64,000 nt of DNA from Rossellomorea sp036867415 (GCF_036867415.1 NZ_JBAJHU010000009.1:62001-126000), one strand, 5' to 3'; positions 8,977-17,856 are shown, counted from the stretch's first letter. Numbers and translations: made by a program. The notes: generated by a model not told the origin, from the sequence alone.

Positions 8977-9622
8977 TCCCTTCTTTCTTTTTACTCTGTA
9001 CAGTACATAGGTAAGGTATTTATTTAATAATTATCTTTTATTAACTTAATGTCAATAATATTCAGATAATTTTAATTATTTATATAAAAAGTGATTAAGC
9101 AAAAGAAAAACGCCTTAAAAGACGTTTTTTCAACTTGTAATAAATTTATTTTCAGAAGAAGTTTTGAACTTTTATTTTTTTGGTTGAAAAGATATGTCCG
9201 AAAACAAGCAGGAAATGACTTTTAATTACAAATAGAAGCATAATTTTGACTCAATTATATAGAAGCATAAGCATGCCTAAAAATACAAATATATGGTCTC
9301 AACTCACCGATGTTACTTGAACTTTAATATCCCATTAAATTAAACATAAGTCTGCATTCATTGTTAATAATATAGAATTGTTGACTTGTAAAAATATACA
9401 AAACTTACCATTTAGCCACCCTTATATAAAGCTCCTTTTTTATACATACTTAATACATTTCAGTAATGTATTGGTACTTTAATGCAATGTTTAGATTAAC
9501 CATACAAGCGTAATTTTACACCCATAAAATAATCGAATAAAAATAGAATTCTTTTATCTGCAAACAATCTGCAATCCCTTGGGGAATATGCTAATTATAT
9601 TCAATATTTATAGGAGGATTCG
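8977..9622. other. AT-rich intergenic region with one terminator-like hairpin
   Basis: 646 bases without a convincing reading frame. A hairpin at 9106-9130 (AAAACG...CGTTTT, with an inner CTT/AAG pairing and a T-run) looks like an intrinsic terminator, although no gene is now seen on its upstream side; a gene may have been lost. AGGAGG at 9612-9617 serves the gene at 9623. Confidence 0.5.
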
Positions 9623-10744
9623 ATGAAAACACATAAACAATTAGAACAGTTTGCCAGTAAACCTAATTCTTATAATGATCGCGCAGGGGTTAACCTTAAG
9701 ACGTATGATACGAAAAATGTCTCGAGACTAAATACAGATAATACGCTGGAGGCTTCAATCTATACTTCCCAAATGATTTGGCCGGCCACACATGATGAAA
9801 CGAGACCTGGCACGGTTATTCTTTTCCCGAATAAATCGTGGAGTATTGGCTTGGCCTCGGTAAATTTTATTCATCACCCAAATAACGGACCTGTTTTTCA
9901 TTTTGACTCGGAAGGTGTGGCGGAAGAAGTGCTTAATGAAATCGACAGACTACAACCTAAAGGAAATTCTGAAGGGATTCAAGTAATGGTTATGGGAGAC
10001 GTTACTGATCATGTGAATGAACAATTGGCTTCTTATAAGGTTAAATCGATAACAGCAGATACGGCTGCTCAGTTTGCTTTTAAAGTCGATGAGGAATATG
10101 CAAGATTGACAGATGAGTATCCTGAAAATATCCTCGTTGTATCCTCCGAGGATCATGCAAAGCTTTTTTCTCTAGTAGCTGGTTATTGGATTGCTCATAT
10201 GCCTGAGCCCATTTTATATGTAGAAACGAATGGCGTTCCATTAGAAACAATTAAAGCCCTTAAGAAAAGAAAGAATCCAAATATTTATATTGTAGGGCCT
10301 GAAAAAATAATTTCTAAACAAGTAGAAGAAGAACTGAGCACGTATGGTGGCGTTACTAGAATTCCAGGAGATAATCCTGTCGAAGTCTCAATTGAATTCA
10401 CAATGTTTAAAGACCAGGATAGTGGTTTTGGATGGGGTATCGACAAGCCAGGGAGGGGGCTTTCCTTCATCTCAACCTCTCAGCCTGAATTGGCCATTAC
10501 TACAGCTCCATTTTCCCACCTGGGAAAGCATTGTCCGCTAATTTGGCTGGACCAAGGTAAACTGGAGGACTCTGTTTATCATTTTCTTGCAAAGATTAAA
10601 CCTACTTTTCAAGATAGTCCCCAAGAAGGTCCATATAATCATTCCTATTTAATGGGGAGTATTGAAACCATCTCTTATGAGACCCAGGGGATAATCGATA
10701 ATAAGCTTGAAATCGTTGCAGAAAGTGACGGGGGACACCACTAA
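9623..10744 (+). CDS. CWB2-like (cell-wall-binding repeat 2) protein without signal peptide
   Basis: A 373-aa protein. The middle part has the CWB2/PF04122 pattern: NIYIVGPEKIISKQVEEEL, then YGGVTRIPGDNPVEVSIEF. Weaker copies of the same fold appear before it (PGTVILFPNKSW... and IQVMVMGDVTDHVNEQL) and after it (GLSFISTSQPELAIT...), giving about three repeats as in secreted wall-anchored proteins. Yet the N-terminus (MKTHKQLEQFASKPNSYNDR) is hydrophilic with no signal peptide or transmembrane helix, so the protein should stay in the cytoplasm. ATG follows AGGAGG. It stands alone between two MATE genes. Function is unknown; an intracellular binding role is an inference. Confidence 0.7.
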   Translation: MKTHKQLEQFASKPNSYNDRAGVNLKTYDTKNVSRLNTDNTLEASIYTSQMIWPATHDETRPGTVILFPNKSWSIGLASVNFIHHPNNGPVFHFDSEGVAEEVLNEIDRLQPKGNSEGIQVMVMGDVTDHVNEQLASYKVKSITADTAAQFAFKVDEEYARLTDEYPENILVVSSEDHAKLFSLVAGYWIAHMPEPILYVETNGVPLETIKALKKRKNPNIYIVGPEKIISKQVEEELSTYGGVTRIPGDNPVEVSIEFTMFKDQDSGFGWGIDKPGRGLSFISTSQPELAITTAPFSHLGKHCPLIWLDQGKLEDSVYHFLAKIKPTFQDSPQEGPYNHSYLMGSIETISYETQGIIDNKLEIVAESDGGHH

Positions 10745-10754
10745 ATCATGAAAT

Positions 10755-10792
10755 AAAAAAAGATGGAGCCAAGAATCGCTCCATCTTTTTTT
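10755..10792. terminator. Bidirectional terminator
   Basis: 13-bp stem AAAAAGATGGAGC with its perfect complement, 8-base loop, and A/T runs on both sides; it lies between two convergent genes. Confidence 0.88.
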
Positions 10793-12236
10793 AGTAGTTA
10801 TTCACACACGCTGACATATTCTCCTTCGATGTTTGAGGGTGGCAATGAGATTCTGGGTCTTCTTCCGGCTCCACTTTCACAACAATCCACTTGTCACGAT
10901 GAAATTGTACGGTTAGTACGACGGCTCTAAAGGCAATATCCAAACCAATCGCCATCCAGACACCTAGCAGCCCCCATTCAAGCTGAATGCCCAATACATA
11001 AACAAGTAACGTTCGGATAGCCCACATACCGATTCCTGTTAAATACATCGGAAATTTTGTATTATTCGCTCCTTGAAAGGCACCTGTTAAAACAAGGACA
11101 ACTGCCAAAAATGGCTGAAACACTCCTGAGACTTTCAATGCTGTTCCAATGTTTCCGACCACTACTTTGTCTTCTGTAAATAAACTTCCTGCCCATCCGC
11201 CTATGCTAAATAATATGAGTCCAAAGACAGCCATACTTCCAACTGCTAAAAACACACACAGTTTTGCATATGTTTTCGCTTCATCAAACTTACCGGCTCC
11301 AACCTGCTGACCTACCAGAATCGTTGCTGCTGTGGCAAATCCAAACCCGATCATGTAAGAGAAGACTTCAATGTTACCAGCAATCTGATGAGCTGCGAAT
11401 ACATTGGTTCCAAGAGCCACAACAAATCCAAAATAAACAATTTGACCTGCCCTCATAATCAATCGTTCTCCTGCTGCGGGAGTCCCTAGGATAAACAGCT
11501 CTTTTAAATGAACGGGATCTACTTTCCAATATTCTTTTTTGAAAGTTAATGAAGTATTTTTTTGAGTATAGCGAAATAGTATAAAAGTTCCTAGTGCACG
11601 TGCTACGACTGTAGCAGTTGCTGCACCGACTATTCCCATTTCAGGTATGACCCAAAAACCAAAGATAAACACGTAATCCAGTGCCGCATTCACAATGTTA
11701 ATGATAATACTCGTCTTCATCGGGGACTTTGTGTCACCTGCCCCCCTGAGAATAGCACTCAAAACGAACATCAAGGCCATAAATACAGATGGAATGGCAA
11801 CAATCCTAAAATATGTCACCCCTGCATCCAGTACATTGCTCTCAATCCCCATTAATTTAAGCAACGGCTCTGCAAAAAATATAGTAATAATTCCAGTGAT
11901 TATACCCACAACAATCGTTACAATAATTGATTGTTGTGCAATGTGCCGTGCTTTCTCTATTTTATTGGCACCTATAAAGTTAGCAATGTATACATTAGCC
12001 GCGACCCCAAGGGCCATAAATAAAGCGAAATATATAGCTAGTATAGCATTTGTTACCCCTACAGCCGATACTTGTATTAGGCCCAATTTTGAAACAAAGT
12101 ACGTATCAACGAAACCTAAGATAGTCTGAAAAAAGTTCTCCACAACTGCGGGTAGAGCGAGTAGAAGGATCAGCTTTATCTTTTTTCTGTTATTATCTGC
12201 TTCTTGAACCTTTTTGCCTTCAATGTTTGTCGTCAG
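10791..12236 (-). CDS. MATE family efflux transporter (apparent CTG start)
   Basis: MATE exporter of about 481 aa, close paralogue of the 7.6-9.0 kb gene (FFQTILGFVDTYF, ILRGAGDTKSPM, GAFQGANNTKFPMY). The first conventional start in frame (GTG 12143, VENFFQ) would remove half of helix 1 (KLILLLALPAVVENFF). The frame stays open upstream to a TGA at 12241-12239. In that interval the only plausible initiator with an AGGAG box at about nine bases is CTG at 12236-12234, giving a short charged N-terminus before helix 1. The last residues (ESHCHPQTSKENMSACVNNY) are Cys/His-containing and unlike the paralogue. Confidence 0.83.
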   Translation of the reverse strand: MTTNIEGKKVQEADNNRKKIKLILLLALPAVVENFFQTILGFVDTYFVSKLGLIQVSAVGVTNAILAIYFALFMALGVAANVYIANFIGANKIEKARHIAQQSIIVTIVVGIITGIITIFFAEPLLKLMGIESNVLDAGVTYFRIVAIPSVFMALMFVLSAILRGAGDTKSPMKTSIIINIVNAALDYVFIFGFWVIPEMGIVGAATATVVARALGTFILFRYTQKNTSLTFKKEYWKVDPVHLKELFILGTPAAGERLIMRAGQIVYFGFVVALGTNVFAAHQIAGNIEVFSYMIGFGFATAATILVGQQVGAGKFDEAKTYAKLCVFLAVGSMAVFGLILFSIGGWAGSLFTEDKVVVGNIGTALKVSGVFQPFLAVVLVLTGAFQGANNTKFPMYLTGIGMWAIRTLLVYVLGIQLEWGLLGVWMAIGLDIAFRAVVLTVQFHRDKWIVVKVEPEEDPESHCHPQTSKENMSACVNNY

Positions 12237-12388
12237 TTTTCACCACTCCTAACATCATTTTCTACCTTAACTATATCTTTCCCTGAAAATATGAATAATT
12301 TATGCAAAACAATAAACGCATATGTATTAAGGATAAGCATTCACTTGAATAGTCAAAATATCGTTTCTCATTTTGATTTCTTATCATA

Positions 12389-12423
12389 AAACAGGAGAGA
12401 CATTCGAACTGTCTCCCCTGTTT
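12389..12423 (-). terminator. Terminator of the copper-storage protein gene
   Basis: Two stacked stems, AAACAGG/CCTGTTT and GAGAC/GTCTC, separated by one unpaired base on each side, with a 9-base loop. It lies just after the stop of the gene at 12428. Confidence 0.7.
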
Positions 12424-12427
12424 ATGT

Positions 12428-12754
12428 TTAAGCGATTTTTTTACACTCTTCTGCACAATTAAAGCAAGCATCTGCACATTCTTGACAATGATCATGATCA
12501 TGTTTCTTACATTCTTCTCCACACGTTTCACAAATCTTCGCACACACTTGAGCCAGTTCAGATGCGAATGGTGTCCCTCTTACTAGGGATTGTTCTAAGT
12601 ATGCACACATATCCGCACATTCTCGATCTAACCGAATGCACTCTTTCATCATGTTGATATCTTCTTCCTTTAAACAAGCATCGTAGCAATGATTACAAGC
12701 TTCCATACACTCATGCAGCGCTTTGATAGCAGATTGGTACCTTTCATGTGACAT
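12428..12754 (-). CDS. Cys-rich four-helix-bundle copper-binding protein (Csp/DUF326 family)
   Basis: 108 aa, small and rich in Cys spaced as CxxxC and CxxC along predicted helices (ALHECMEACNHCYDAC, CIRLDRECADMCAY, CAKICETCGEEC, CQECADACFNCAEEC) with a HDHDH segment. This is the pattern of the cytosolic copper storage proteins Csp3, which hold many Cu(I) ions inside a four-helix bundle. There is no signal peptide, so a cytoplasmic role is expected. The ATG at 12754 has AAGGAGG nine bases upstream; an in-frame ATG 60 bases earlier lacks one. It fits with the nearby cupredoxin and Sco genes as copper handling. Confidence 0.85.
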   Translation of the reverse strand: MSHERYQSAIKALHECMEACNHCYDACLKEEDINMMKECIRLDRECADMCAYLEQSLVRGTPFASELAQVCAKICETCGEECKKHDHDHCQECADACFNCAEECKKIA

Positions 12755-13086
12755 CTTACATTCCTCCTTGGGATTTGAGTTATTTGTTACATAATTACTA
12801 TATCCAGTTATCATGCCAATAAACGAATAAATAATATTTTTATCGCTCGTAGAAAGTTATTTTTCGTTTGCATGGATAGTGCATATTTTGTGGGTATAAA
12901 CCGTAATGCTCACCGGAGATACCTGGTCAATTGATATTTGTGTTCAGCAAAAGAATTTGCAATCCAGCATTTAATAACAGAAAGGATGTGAGCTTCTTTG
13001 ACTTAACAAAGAATCTATCAATCAAAAACAGACAACTTAATTAAAAGTGGTCTGATCTGTTCAGTGAACACGGAAACAGCTCTCAA
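12755..13086. other. Intergenic region, nothing definite found
   Basis: 332 bases between the Csp gene and the first P-type ATPase, both on the minus strand. It must hold the Csp promoter. No clear CsoR or CueR operator, terminator hairpin or small gene with a ribosome binding site was recognised. Confidence 0.4.
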
Positions 13087-15702
13087 CTATTTTACTTTTA
13101 AAAGGCGAAGAGCATTTAATATGACAATGATTGCAGCCCCTGTATCGCTCAGAACTGCCAGCCACAGTGTCAGCCAGCCAGGGAAAATCAATGCCAATGC
13201 AACAAATTTCACAATCAATGAGAACCAGATGTTTTGTTTGATGATTGTGAGTGCTTTTCTGCTCAAATTGATCGTGTGAGGCAGTTTTTCAAGATTATCC
13301 GCCATTAATACAATGTCGGCCGTTTCCATCGCAGTGTCTGTGCCTGCACCGCCCATTGCGATTCCTAAATCAGCGGTGGCAAGTGCAGGCGCATCGTTAA
13401 TGCCGTCCCCGACCATCGCTACCTTGTGGCCTTCGCTTTGTAACTTCTTAATGGCATCTACCTTATCTTGAGGTAAAAGCTCAGCAAAATAACGATTGAC
13501 GCTTGCTTCCTTTGAAATCATTTTGGCGGTGCCTTCATTATCGCCGGTCAGCATCACGACCTGGCCAATTCCAACTTTTTCCAAACCATCCAATGCTTTT
13601 ACAGTCGTTGTACGGATCGAGTCAGCAACAGAAATGACTCCGAGGATCTCCTGTTTTGTACCGACGATCACGACCGTCTTCCCTGTGCTTTGTAGCTCTT
13701 GAACGATTGTTTCAGCCTCGTCTAAAGGGAGGTTCATTTCTTCAAATAGCCTTGAATTTCCTGCATAGTGTATGACCCCATCAATGGTAGCCTGAACCCC
13801 TTTTCCCACTATGCTTTTAAAGAACTCCCCATCTTTAGATTCAATCCCTTTCTCATTGGCAAACCCTACAATAGTTTGTGCAATCGGATGTGTCGAATAC
13901 TCTTCTAATGTCAGAGCAATGGATAACAACTCTTCTTCTGTTGCATGAAACGCCTTTACTTCAGAAACCTTTGGCTTCCCTTCGGTTAAGGTACCCGTTT
14001 TATCAAACGCAATGGCCGTAATCGCTCCTGCTTTTTCAAGGAATGTACCACCTTTGATTAAAACACCGTTCTTCGCTGCATTGCCAATTGCCGAGACAAT
14101 CGCGACAGGTGTGGAAATGACCAGGGCACATGGACAGGCAACGACTAACAATTCGAGCCCTTTGTAAAACCAATCTCCCCAAGTACCAAAGCCAAGCAGT
14201 GGCGGAAGAACCATGACGACCAACGCGAGCACGAACACAATAGGCGTATACACAGCTGCAAACTTATCGATGAACGCCTGGGTAGGGGCCTTCTGTTCCT
14301 GGGCTTCCTCCACCAGGTGAATAATTTTTGCAATGGTTGTATCTTCAGCAAGCTTCGTGACACTTATTTCAAGAGACCCATTCTCGTTTATTGTTCCCGC
14401 ATAGACCAAGTCTCCGGCTTCTTTATCCACCGGGATGGATTCACCGGTGATTGGGGCTTGATTGATACTTGATTTACCAGTTATAATTTCCCCGTCCAGC
14501 GGGATTCTGTCCCCGGGTTTCACAATTAATACTTCACCAATCTTCACTTCTTCCACTGGCTTCTTCTTTAACTGTGCCCCTGCTTTAATCCACGCTTCAG
14601 ATGGTGCCAGATTCATCAAGTTCCGGATAGAATGTCTGGTCTTCTCAATTGACATGTTTTGAAGGGAAGTTCCCAAGGCAAACAGCCAAACCACCGTGGC
14701 TCCTTCAAGCCACTCCCCAATCAATGCTGCCCCAATTGCAGCTGCTGACATCAATACATTCATGTCCAACGAACGGCTTTTGATCGAATAATAAGCACTT
14801 TTAACCGGCTTATAGCCGCTGATGAACATAGCAGTTGCATACAACAGTGTGGTCACCAGATAGGAAACATCTGTTAACGACCCTAAGAAACCAAGAGCAA
14901 TCAAAATTCCGGAAGTGATGATGACTCCATATCCTTCTTTTCTATTTGAAGTTTCAGTGCTTCCATCCTGCTTTGATTGCAAGGATGCATGAAATCCAAT
15001 CTTTGAAACTTCAGAAACGATGTCTTCCACACGGTTCTCATGATCCACTTTCATTTTTCCCGTTGAGAAATTGACACTTACATGCCGGACTTCAGGAATC
15101 GTATTTAAATGGTTTTCAATGCTCTTGGCGCAGCTTCCACAATCCATCCCCTCAACAGCATATATCTTCAGATTCCTGTTTTGATTTATTGGTTCGATCT
15201 TAAATCCGAGTTTTTGTACTTCTGATTCTACCAAATCAAAATTGCTGCCTGCTACTTGAAGCTTTGCAGAATTATAGTTCACCTTCGCTTCGTCAATTCC
15301 CTCCACCTTTACGAGAGCTTTTTCAATCGACAATCCACAAGAAGGGCAATCCATCCCATAAATCCGGTAATCAGCTTTTTCAGATGTGGATGAAAAAGCT
15401 TCAGTCTCCCCAGTCCTATGATTGCTGGATGAGCAGCAAGACCCGTTTTTCACATCAACATGTTCGGTCGTTCCAGTACTGCTGCAGCATGATTTCTCAG
15501 AATCTTTATTTTGTTCGATTTGGTTGCGTTCATAGTTGAACGCAACCAATCCCTCTTCCTTTTTACGCGAAGTTTCTTGGCTGTTGCAGCAGCCTTTAGG
15601 TTCTTGTTTTTTCTCAACATTACCTTGACTGCTGCAGCAGCTTGCTGTTCCGGTCTCCTTGCTGGTTTCTTTTTCTCTTGAGTTGCAACATGACTCTCCC
15701 AT
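13087..15702 (-). CDS. cadA: P1B-type Zn/Cd/Pb-exporting ATPase with Cys-pair-rich N-terminal extension and two HMA domains
   Basis: An 871-aa heavy-metal exporter of the CadA/ZntA group. Residues 1-110 are an unusual hydrophilic extension with five CC(N/S)S pairs, at about residues 5, 22, 38, 72 and 89. Two HMA domains follow, with GMDCPSC (116-122) and GMDCGSC (near 193). The ATPase core has the membrane metal site ACPCALV, phosphorylation motif DKTGTLTEG, TGES and GDGINDAPALA. Pumps of this group extrude Zn2+, Cd2+ or Pb2+. ATG follows AGAGGGTGG. The upstream ArsR gene ends 12 bases before it, forming an operon. It differs strongly in its N-terminus from the other two ATPases in this window. 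Confidence 0.92.
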   Translation of the reverse strand: MGESCCNSREKETSKETGTASCCSSQGNVEKKQEPKGCCNSQETSRKKEEGLVAFNYERNQIEQNKDSEKSCCSSTGTTEHVDVKNGSCCSSSNHRTGETEAFSSTSEKADYRIYGMDCPSCGLSIEKALVKVEGIDEAKVNYNSAKLQVAGSNFDLVESEVQKLGFKIEPINQNRNLKIYAVEGMDCGSCAKSIENHLNTIPEVRHVSVNFSTGKMKVDHENRVEDIVSEVSKIGFHASLQSKQDGSTETSNRKEGYGVIITSGILIALGFLGSLTDVSYLVTTLLYATAMFISGYKPVKSAYYSIKSRSLDMNVLMSAAAIGAALIGEWLEGATVVWLFALGTSLQNMSIEKTRHSIRNLMNLAPSEAWIKAGAQLKKKPVEEVKIGEVLIVKPGDRIPLDGEIITGKSSINQAPITGESIPVDKEAGDLVYAGTINENGSLEISVTKLAEDTTIAKIIHLVEEAQEQKAPTQAFIDKFAAVYTPIVFVLALVVMVLPPLLGFGTWGDWFYKGLELLVVACPCALVISTPVAIVSAIGNAAKNGVLIKGGTFLEKAGAITAIAFDKTGTLTEGKPKVSEVKAFHATEEELLSIALTLEEYSTHPIAQTIVGFANEKGIESKDGEFFKSIVGKGVQATIDGVIHYAGNSRLFEEMNLPLDEAETIVQELQSTGKTVVIVGTKQEILGVISVADSIRTTTVKALDGLEKVGIGQVVMLTGDNEGTAKMISKEASVNRYFAELLPQDKVDAIKKLQSEGHKVAMVGDGINDAPALATADLGIAMGGAGTDTAMETADIVLMADNLEKLPHTINLSRKALTIIKQNIWFSLIVKFVALALIFPGWLTLWLAVLSDTGAAIIVILNALRLLKVK

Positions 15703-15714
15703 TCAATCCACCCT

Positions 15715-16038
15715 CTACACGATATGATTGCTGCAGCACGCAACATCATTTTCAACTTCATCCAGCACCACGTCAAACATATCAAGCAAATCACGGACAT
15801 GCTGGTTGCTTACACTATAATACGTATACTTTCCTTCCTGCCTCCCGACAATCAGACCGCAACCCCTTAAGCAGGCAAGATGCTGGGAAATGCTCGACTG
15901 GCTCCCATCCAGTTCCCCTACAATCTGAGAAACTGTCTTTTCTTCCGTTTTGATACTCTCTAATATCTGTATCCTGATTTTGTGGGCAAAGCTATGCAGG
16001 AATTTCACCTTTGTATTCAAATCAATTTTTGTACTCAT
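15715..16038 (-). CDS. ArsR-family metal sensor, CmtR-like
   Basis: 107-aa winged-helix repressor. The recognition helix contains HLACLRGCGLIVG; a CxxxC at this place is the Cd/Pb site known from mycobacterial CmtR. Additional cysteines (ACCSN) sit at the C-terminus, as the third CmtR ligand does. SSISQHL is the DNA-reading segment. ATG at 16038 follows AGGAGACAAGGAT; an upstream in-frame ATG at 16080 lies inside the operator region and lacks a ribosome binding site. It is the first gene of the operon with the CC-rich CadA and should repress it until Cd/Pb/Zn binds. Confidence 0.88.
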   Translation of the reverse strand: MSTKIDLNTKVKFLHSFAHKIRIQILESIKTEEKTVSQIVGELDGSQSSISQHLACLRGCGLIVGRQEGKYTYYSVSNQHVRDLLDMFDVVLDEVENDVACCSNHIV

Positions 16039-16053
16039 ATCCTTGTCTCCTAT

Positions 16054-16106
16054 CACATTAGATTTTTCTAATATGTACAACTAACATATTAGCAATTTCT
16101 AATATG
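16054..16106 (-). promoter_or_regulatory. Two tandem operators of the CmtR-like regulator
   Basis: Two 22-bp palindromes: 16085-16106 has perfect arms CATATTAG/CTAATATG around six bases, and 16054-16075 has the same arms with one mismatch. Centres are 31 bp apart, about three helical turns, so two dimers could bind the same face. They sit just upstream of the regulator start. Confidence 0.8.
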
Positions 16107-16165
16107 TGTGTCAAAATTAATTGGAATTTGTGCTACAGGGTGAAATACACAGGTAATTCGGAAAC

Positions 16166-16200
16166 AAAATAAAAGAGCTCATCCATATGGACAAGCTCTT
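16166..16200 (-). terminator. Terminator of the Sco operon
   Basis: AAGAGCT/AGCTCTT stem with an inner TCCATATGGA palindrome, followed on the minus strand by TTATTTT. Confidence 0.7.
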
Positions 16201-16246
16201 CGATAAGTACTGATGTACCAAGATAGCAGCAGGCGATATAGCGGCC

Positions 16247-16402
16247 CTACTTATTGTCAGGTGATGCAACAGCCCCTGAATGATCACCTGTTTGTTCCAA
16301 CTTCTGAAGCTCTTTGGATGACTTTCTCTTAAAAAACAGAACTACTAGACCTGCAGGAATTGATAAAATCAAATAAGCCAAAATGAGGTTAATAATGTCC
16401 AT
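16247..16402 (-). CDS. Small single-span membrane protein
   Basis: 51 aa: one N-terminal helix (IINLILAYLILSIPAGLVVLFF) then KRKSSKELQKLEQ and a polar tail. ATG is preceded by AAAGGA at suitable spacing. It is the last gene of the Sco-YtkA operon, 24 bases after the preceding stop and directly before the terminator. No family recognised; its position suggests an accessory role in copper delivery or respiratory oxidase assembly, which is an inference. Confidence 0.65.
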   Translation of the reverse strand: MDIINLILAYLILSIPAGLVVLFFKRKSSKELQKLEQTGDHSGAVASPDNK

Positions 16403-16426
16403 CTTCTCATTCCTTTCTATTGTGTA

Positions 16427-16738
16427 TCACCATTCAAATTTAGACTCCCCTGTCACGCGGTGAAATAAAGTCGTCTTCTTTTCAGTGAGTGCTTCTTCCG
16501 TACACGAAGAGTTTGCTTCATAATCAAGTTCATCAAGTTTCGCAACCGTTGTTTCTTCCAAGAAATTTGTAGCATCAGTCTGATTGAAACAAGGAGGCGC
16601 AATATACGTCTTTTTATCATGATCAAGAATCACCCTGGTTGAATCCGGAGGGCTTAAGTTAAATGGCACATAAAAGAATACAGCCATCCCGACAATCAGA
16701 ATAATACTTGCAATCCGAATATATTTAAACAATCTCAA
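16427..16738 (-). CDS. Membrane-anchored protein of unknown function
   Basis: 103 aa: an N-terminal helix (IASIILIVGMAVFFYVPF) followed by an outside-facing domain with two Cys (APPCFNQ and SSCTEE). TTG start with AGGTG upstream. It sits 18 bases after the YtkA-like gene in the same operon. The paired extracytoplasmic Cys could form a disulfide or bind metal. Family not recognised. Confidence 0.7.
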   Translation of the reverse strand: MRLFKYIRIASIILIVGMAVFFYVPFNLSPPDSTRVILDHDKKTYIAPPCFNQTDATNFLEETTVAKLDELDYEANSSCTEEALTEKKTTLFHRVTGESKFEW

Positions 16739-16756
16739 ATCTGTTGCACCTGCTTC

Positions 16757-17167
16757 CTATTGCACATTCACTTCTACTTTTGGCATGTTGTGAAGATCCA
16801 TTGCTGTTACATGGGCAATGATGAAATACTTCCCTTTTTCATCGAACGTATAGTCGATGGCATATATTCCATCCTCTTTAAGCTCAGCTTCTTTCTTTAT
16901 GTGATCTTCCTCAGATACACCTTCCTTCCAGATTTCAAACAGGACTTCATCTGCATCGGACACCTTTTCTTCACCTTGGGTAACGATGGCGTTTACTTGA
17001 TTGGTTTTACCGGCCGAAAGTTCACCCGGATCGGTTTTCACTTTAACTTCTAACATTTGAGGCACTTGACCTTCTTTTTTGTCATTTTGCTTTTCGTCGG
17101 ACCCGCAAGCTTCCAGAATCCCAATTGAAAGCATGATACTAAACAAGAAAATGATTCTTTTTTTCAT
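16757..17167 (-). CDS. YtkA/FixH-like lipoprotein
   Basis: 136 aa. Signal peptide with lipobox LEAC, a charged linker, then an immunoglobulin-like domain with the YtkA pattern (MLEVKVKTDPGELSAGKTNQVNAIV..., GIYAIDYTFDEKGKYFIIAHVTAMDLHNMPKVEVNV). The closing HVTAMDLHNMP segment supplies His and Met residues like the copper-chaperone sites of related proteins. It lies ten bases after the Sco gene, consistent with copper delivery to cytochrome oxidase. Confidence 0.82.
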   Translation of the reverse strand: MKKRIIFLFSIMLSIGILEACGSDEKQNDKKEGQVPQMLEVKVKTDPGELSAGKTNQVNAIVTQGEEKVSDADEVLFEIWKEGVSEEDHIKKEAELKEDGIYAIDYTFDEKGKYFIIAHVTAMDLHNMPKVEVNVQ

Positions 17168-17177
17168 CTACTCCACC

Positions 17178-17762
17178 CTATTCATACGATTTTTTCAAAA
17201 GCTTGATGTCGGATACGATTTCTTCATAAGGGACATCCTGTACCCCGCTGTAATTCTTGACAACTTTCCCTTCTTTATTCACCAAATAGAAGCTGGTGCC
17301 GTGGATGACTTGGTCTGAGGAAGGGTCATCCCTTACCAATGCCTTAAACGACTCTTCGGCAAGCGAGCTAATTTCTTTTTGATCATATCCAGTGAGAAGA
17401 TCCCATTTCTTTGTATCCGCTTCGTAGCTGCTTATGTATTCTTTTAATTTTTCCGGAGTATCAACTTCCGGATCAACGCTGAATGAAACAAACCGGACAT
17501 CGTTGATTCCTTCCTCTTTTAATTGTTTTTGAATTTTCGTTAGGTTATACGTCATTGGAGGGCAGACAGTTTCACAACTGGTAAAGATGAAATCCGCAAT
17601 CCAAATTTCGCCTTTCAGATCTTTTAACCCTACCTCTTTATTATTTTGGTTCGTATAGCTGAAATCCCTTACCTTCCAATCTGTTTCCGCTTCAAATTCT
17701 GCACACCCGGAAAGAACAAGCATTGCAGAGATGAGAATACTAATCCAATAATATTTCTTCAT
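17178..17762 (-). CDS. Sco1/SenC-family copper chaperone lipoprotein
   Basis: 194 aa. Lipobox VLSGC; thioredoxin-like fold with FTSCETVCPPMT (copper-binding CxxxC) and the conserved His in VIHGTSFYL. Sco proteins deliver copper to the CuA centre of cytochrome c oxidase or act in its thiol chemistry, on the outer face of the membrane. It is the first gene of a four-gene operon with the YtkA-like lipoprotein and two small membrane proteins. Confidence 0.92.
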   Translation of the reverse strand: MKKYYWISILISAMLVLSGCAEFEAETDWKVRDFSYTNQNNKEVGLKDLKGEIWIADFIFTSCETVCPPMTYNLTKIQKQLKEEGINDVRFVSFSVDPEVDTPEKLKEYISSYEADTKKWDLLTGYDQKEISSLAEESFKALVRDDPSSDQVIHGTSFYLVNKEGKVVKNYSGVQDVPYEEIVSDIKLLKKSYE

Positions 17763-17856
17763 TATTCGTCCTCCTGTGTATTAATTATCATAAATGTATC
17801 ACGAGCATCGGGCTGGACAATGTATGAAAAATGATCATAATGTGACAATCATAATT

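Noticed and set aside
11695..12129. Open frame of 144 codons on the plus strand opposite the second MATE gene
   Set aside because: It lies fully antisense to a clear MATE coding region, has no ribosome binding site, and its hydrophobic composition mirrors the opposite strand.
15450..15800. Alternative minus-strand frame of 116 codons at the start of the CC-rich CadA
   Set aside because: It is an out-of-frame reading of the Cys-pair region and of the end of the regulator gene; both true frames have ribosome binding sites and family motifs.
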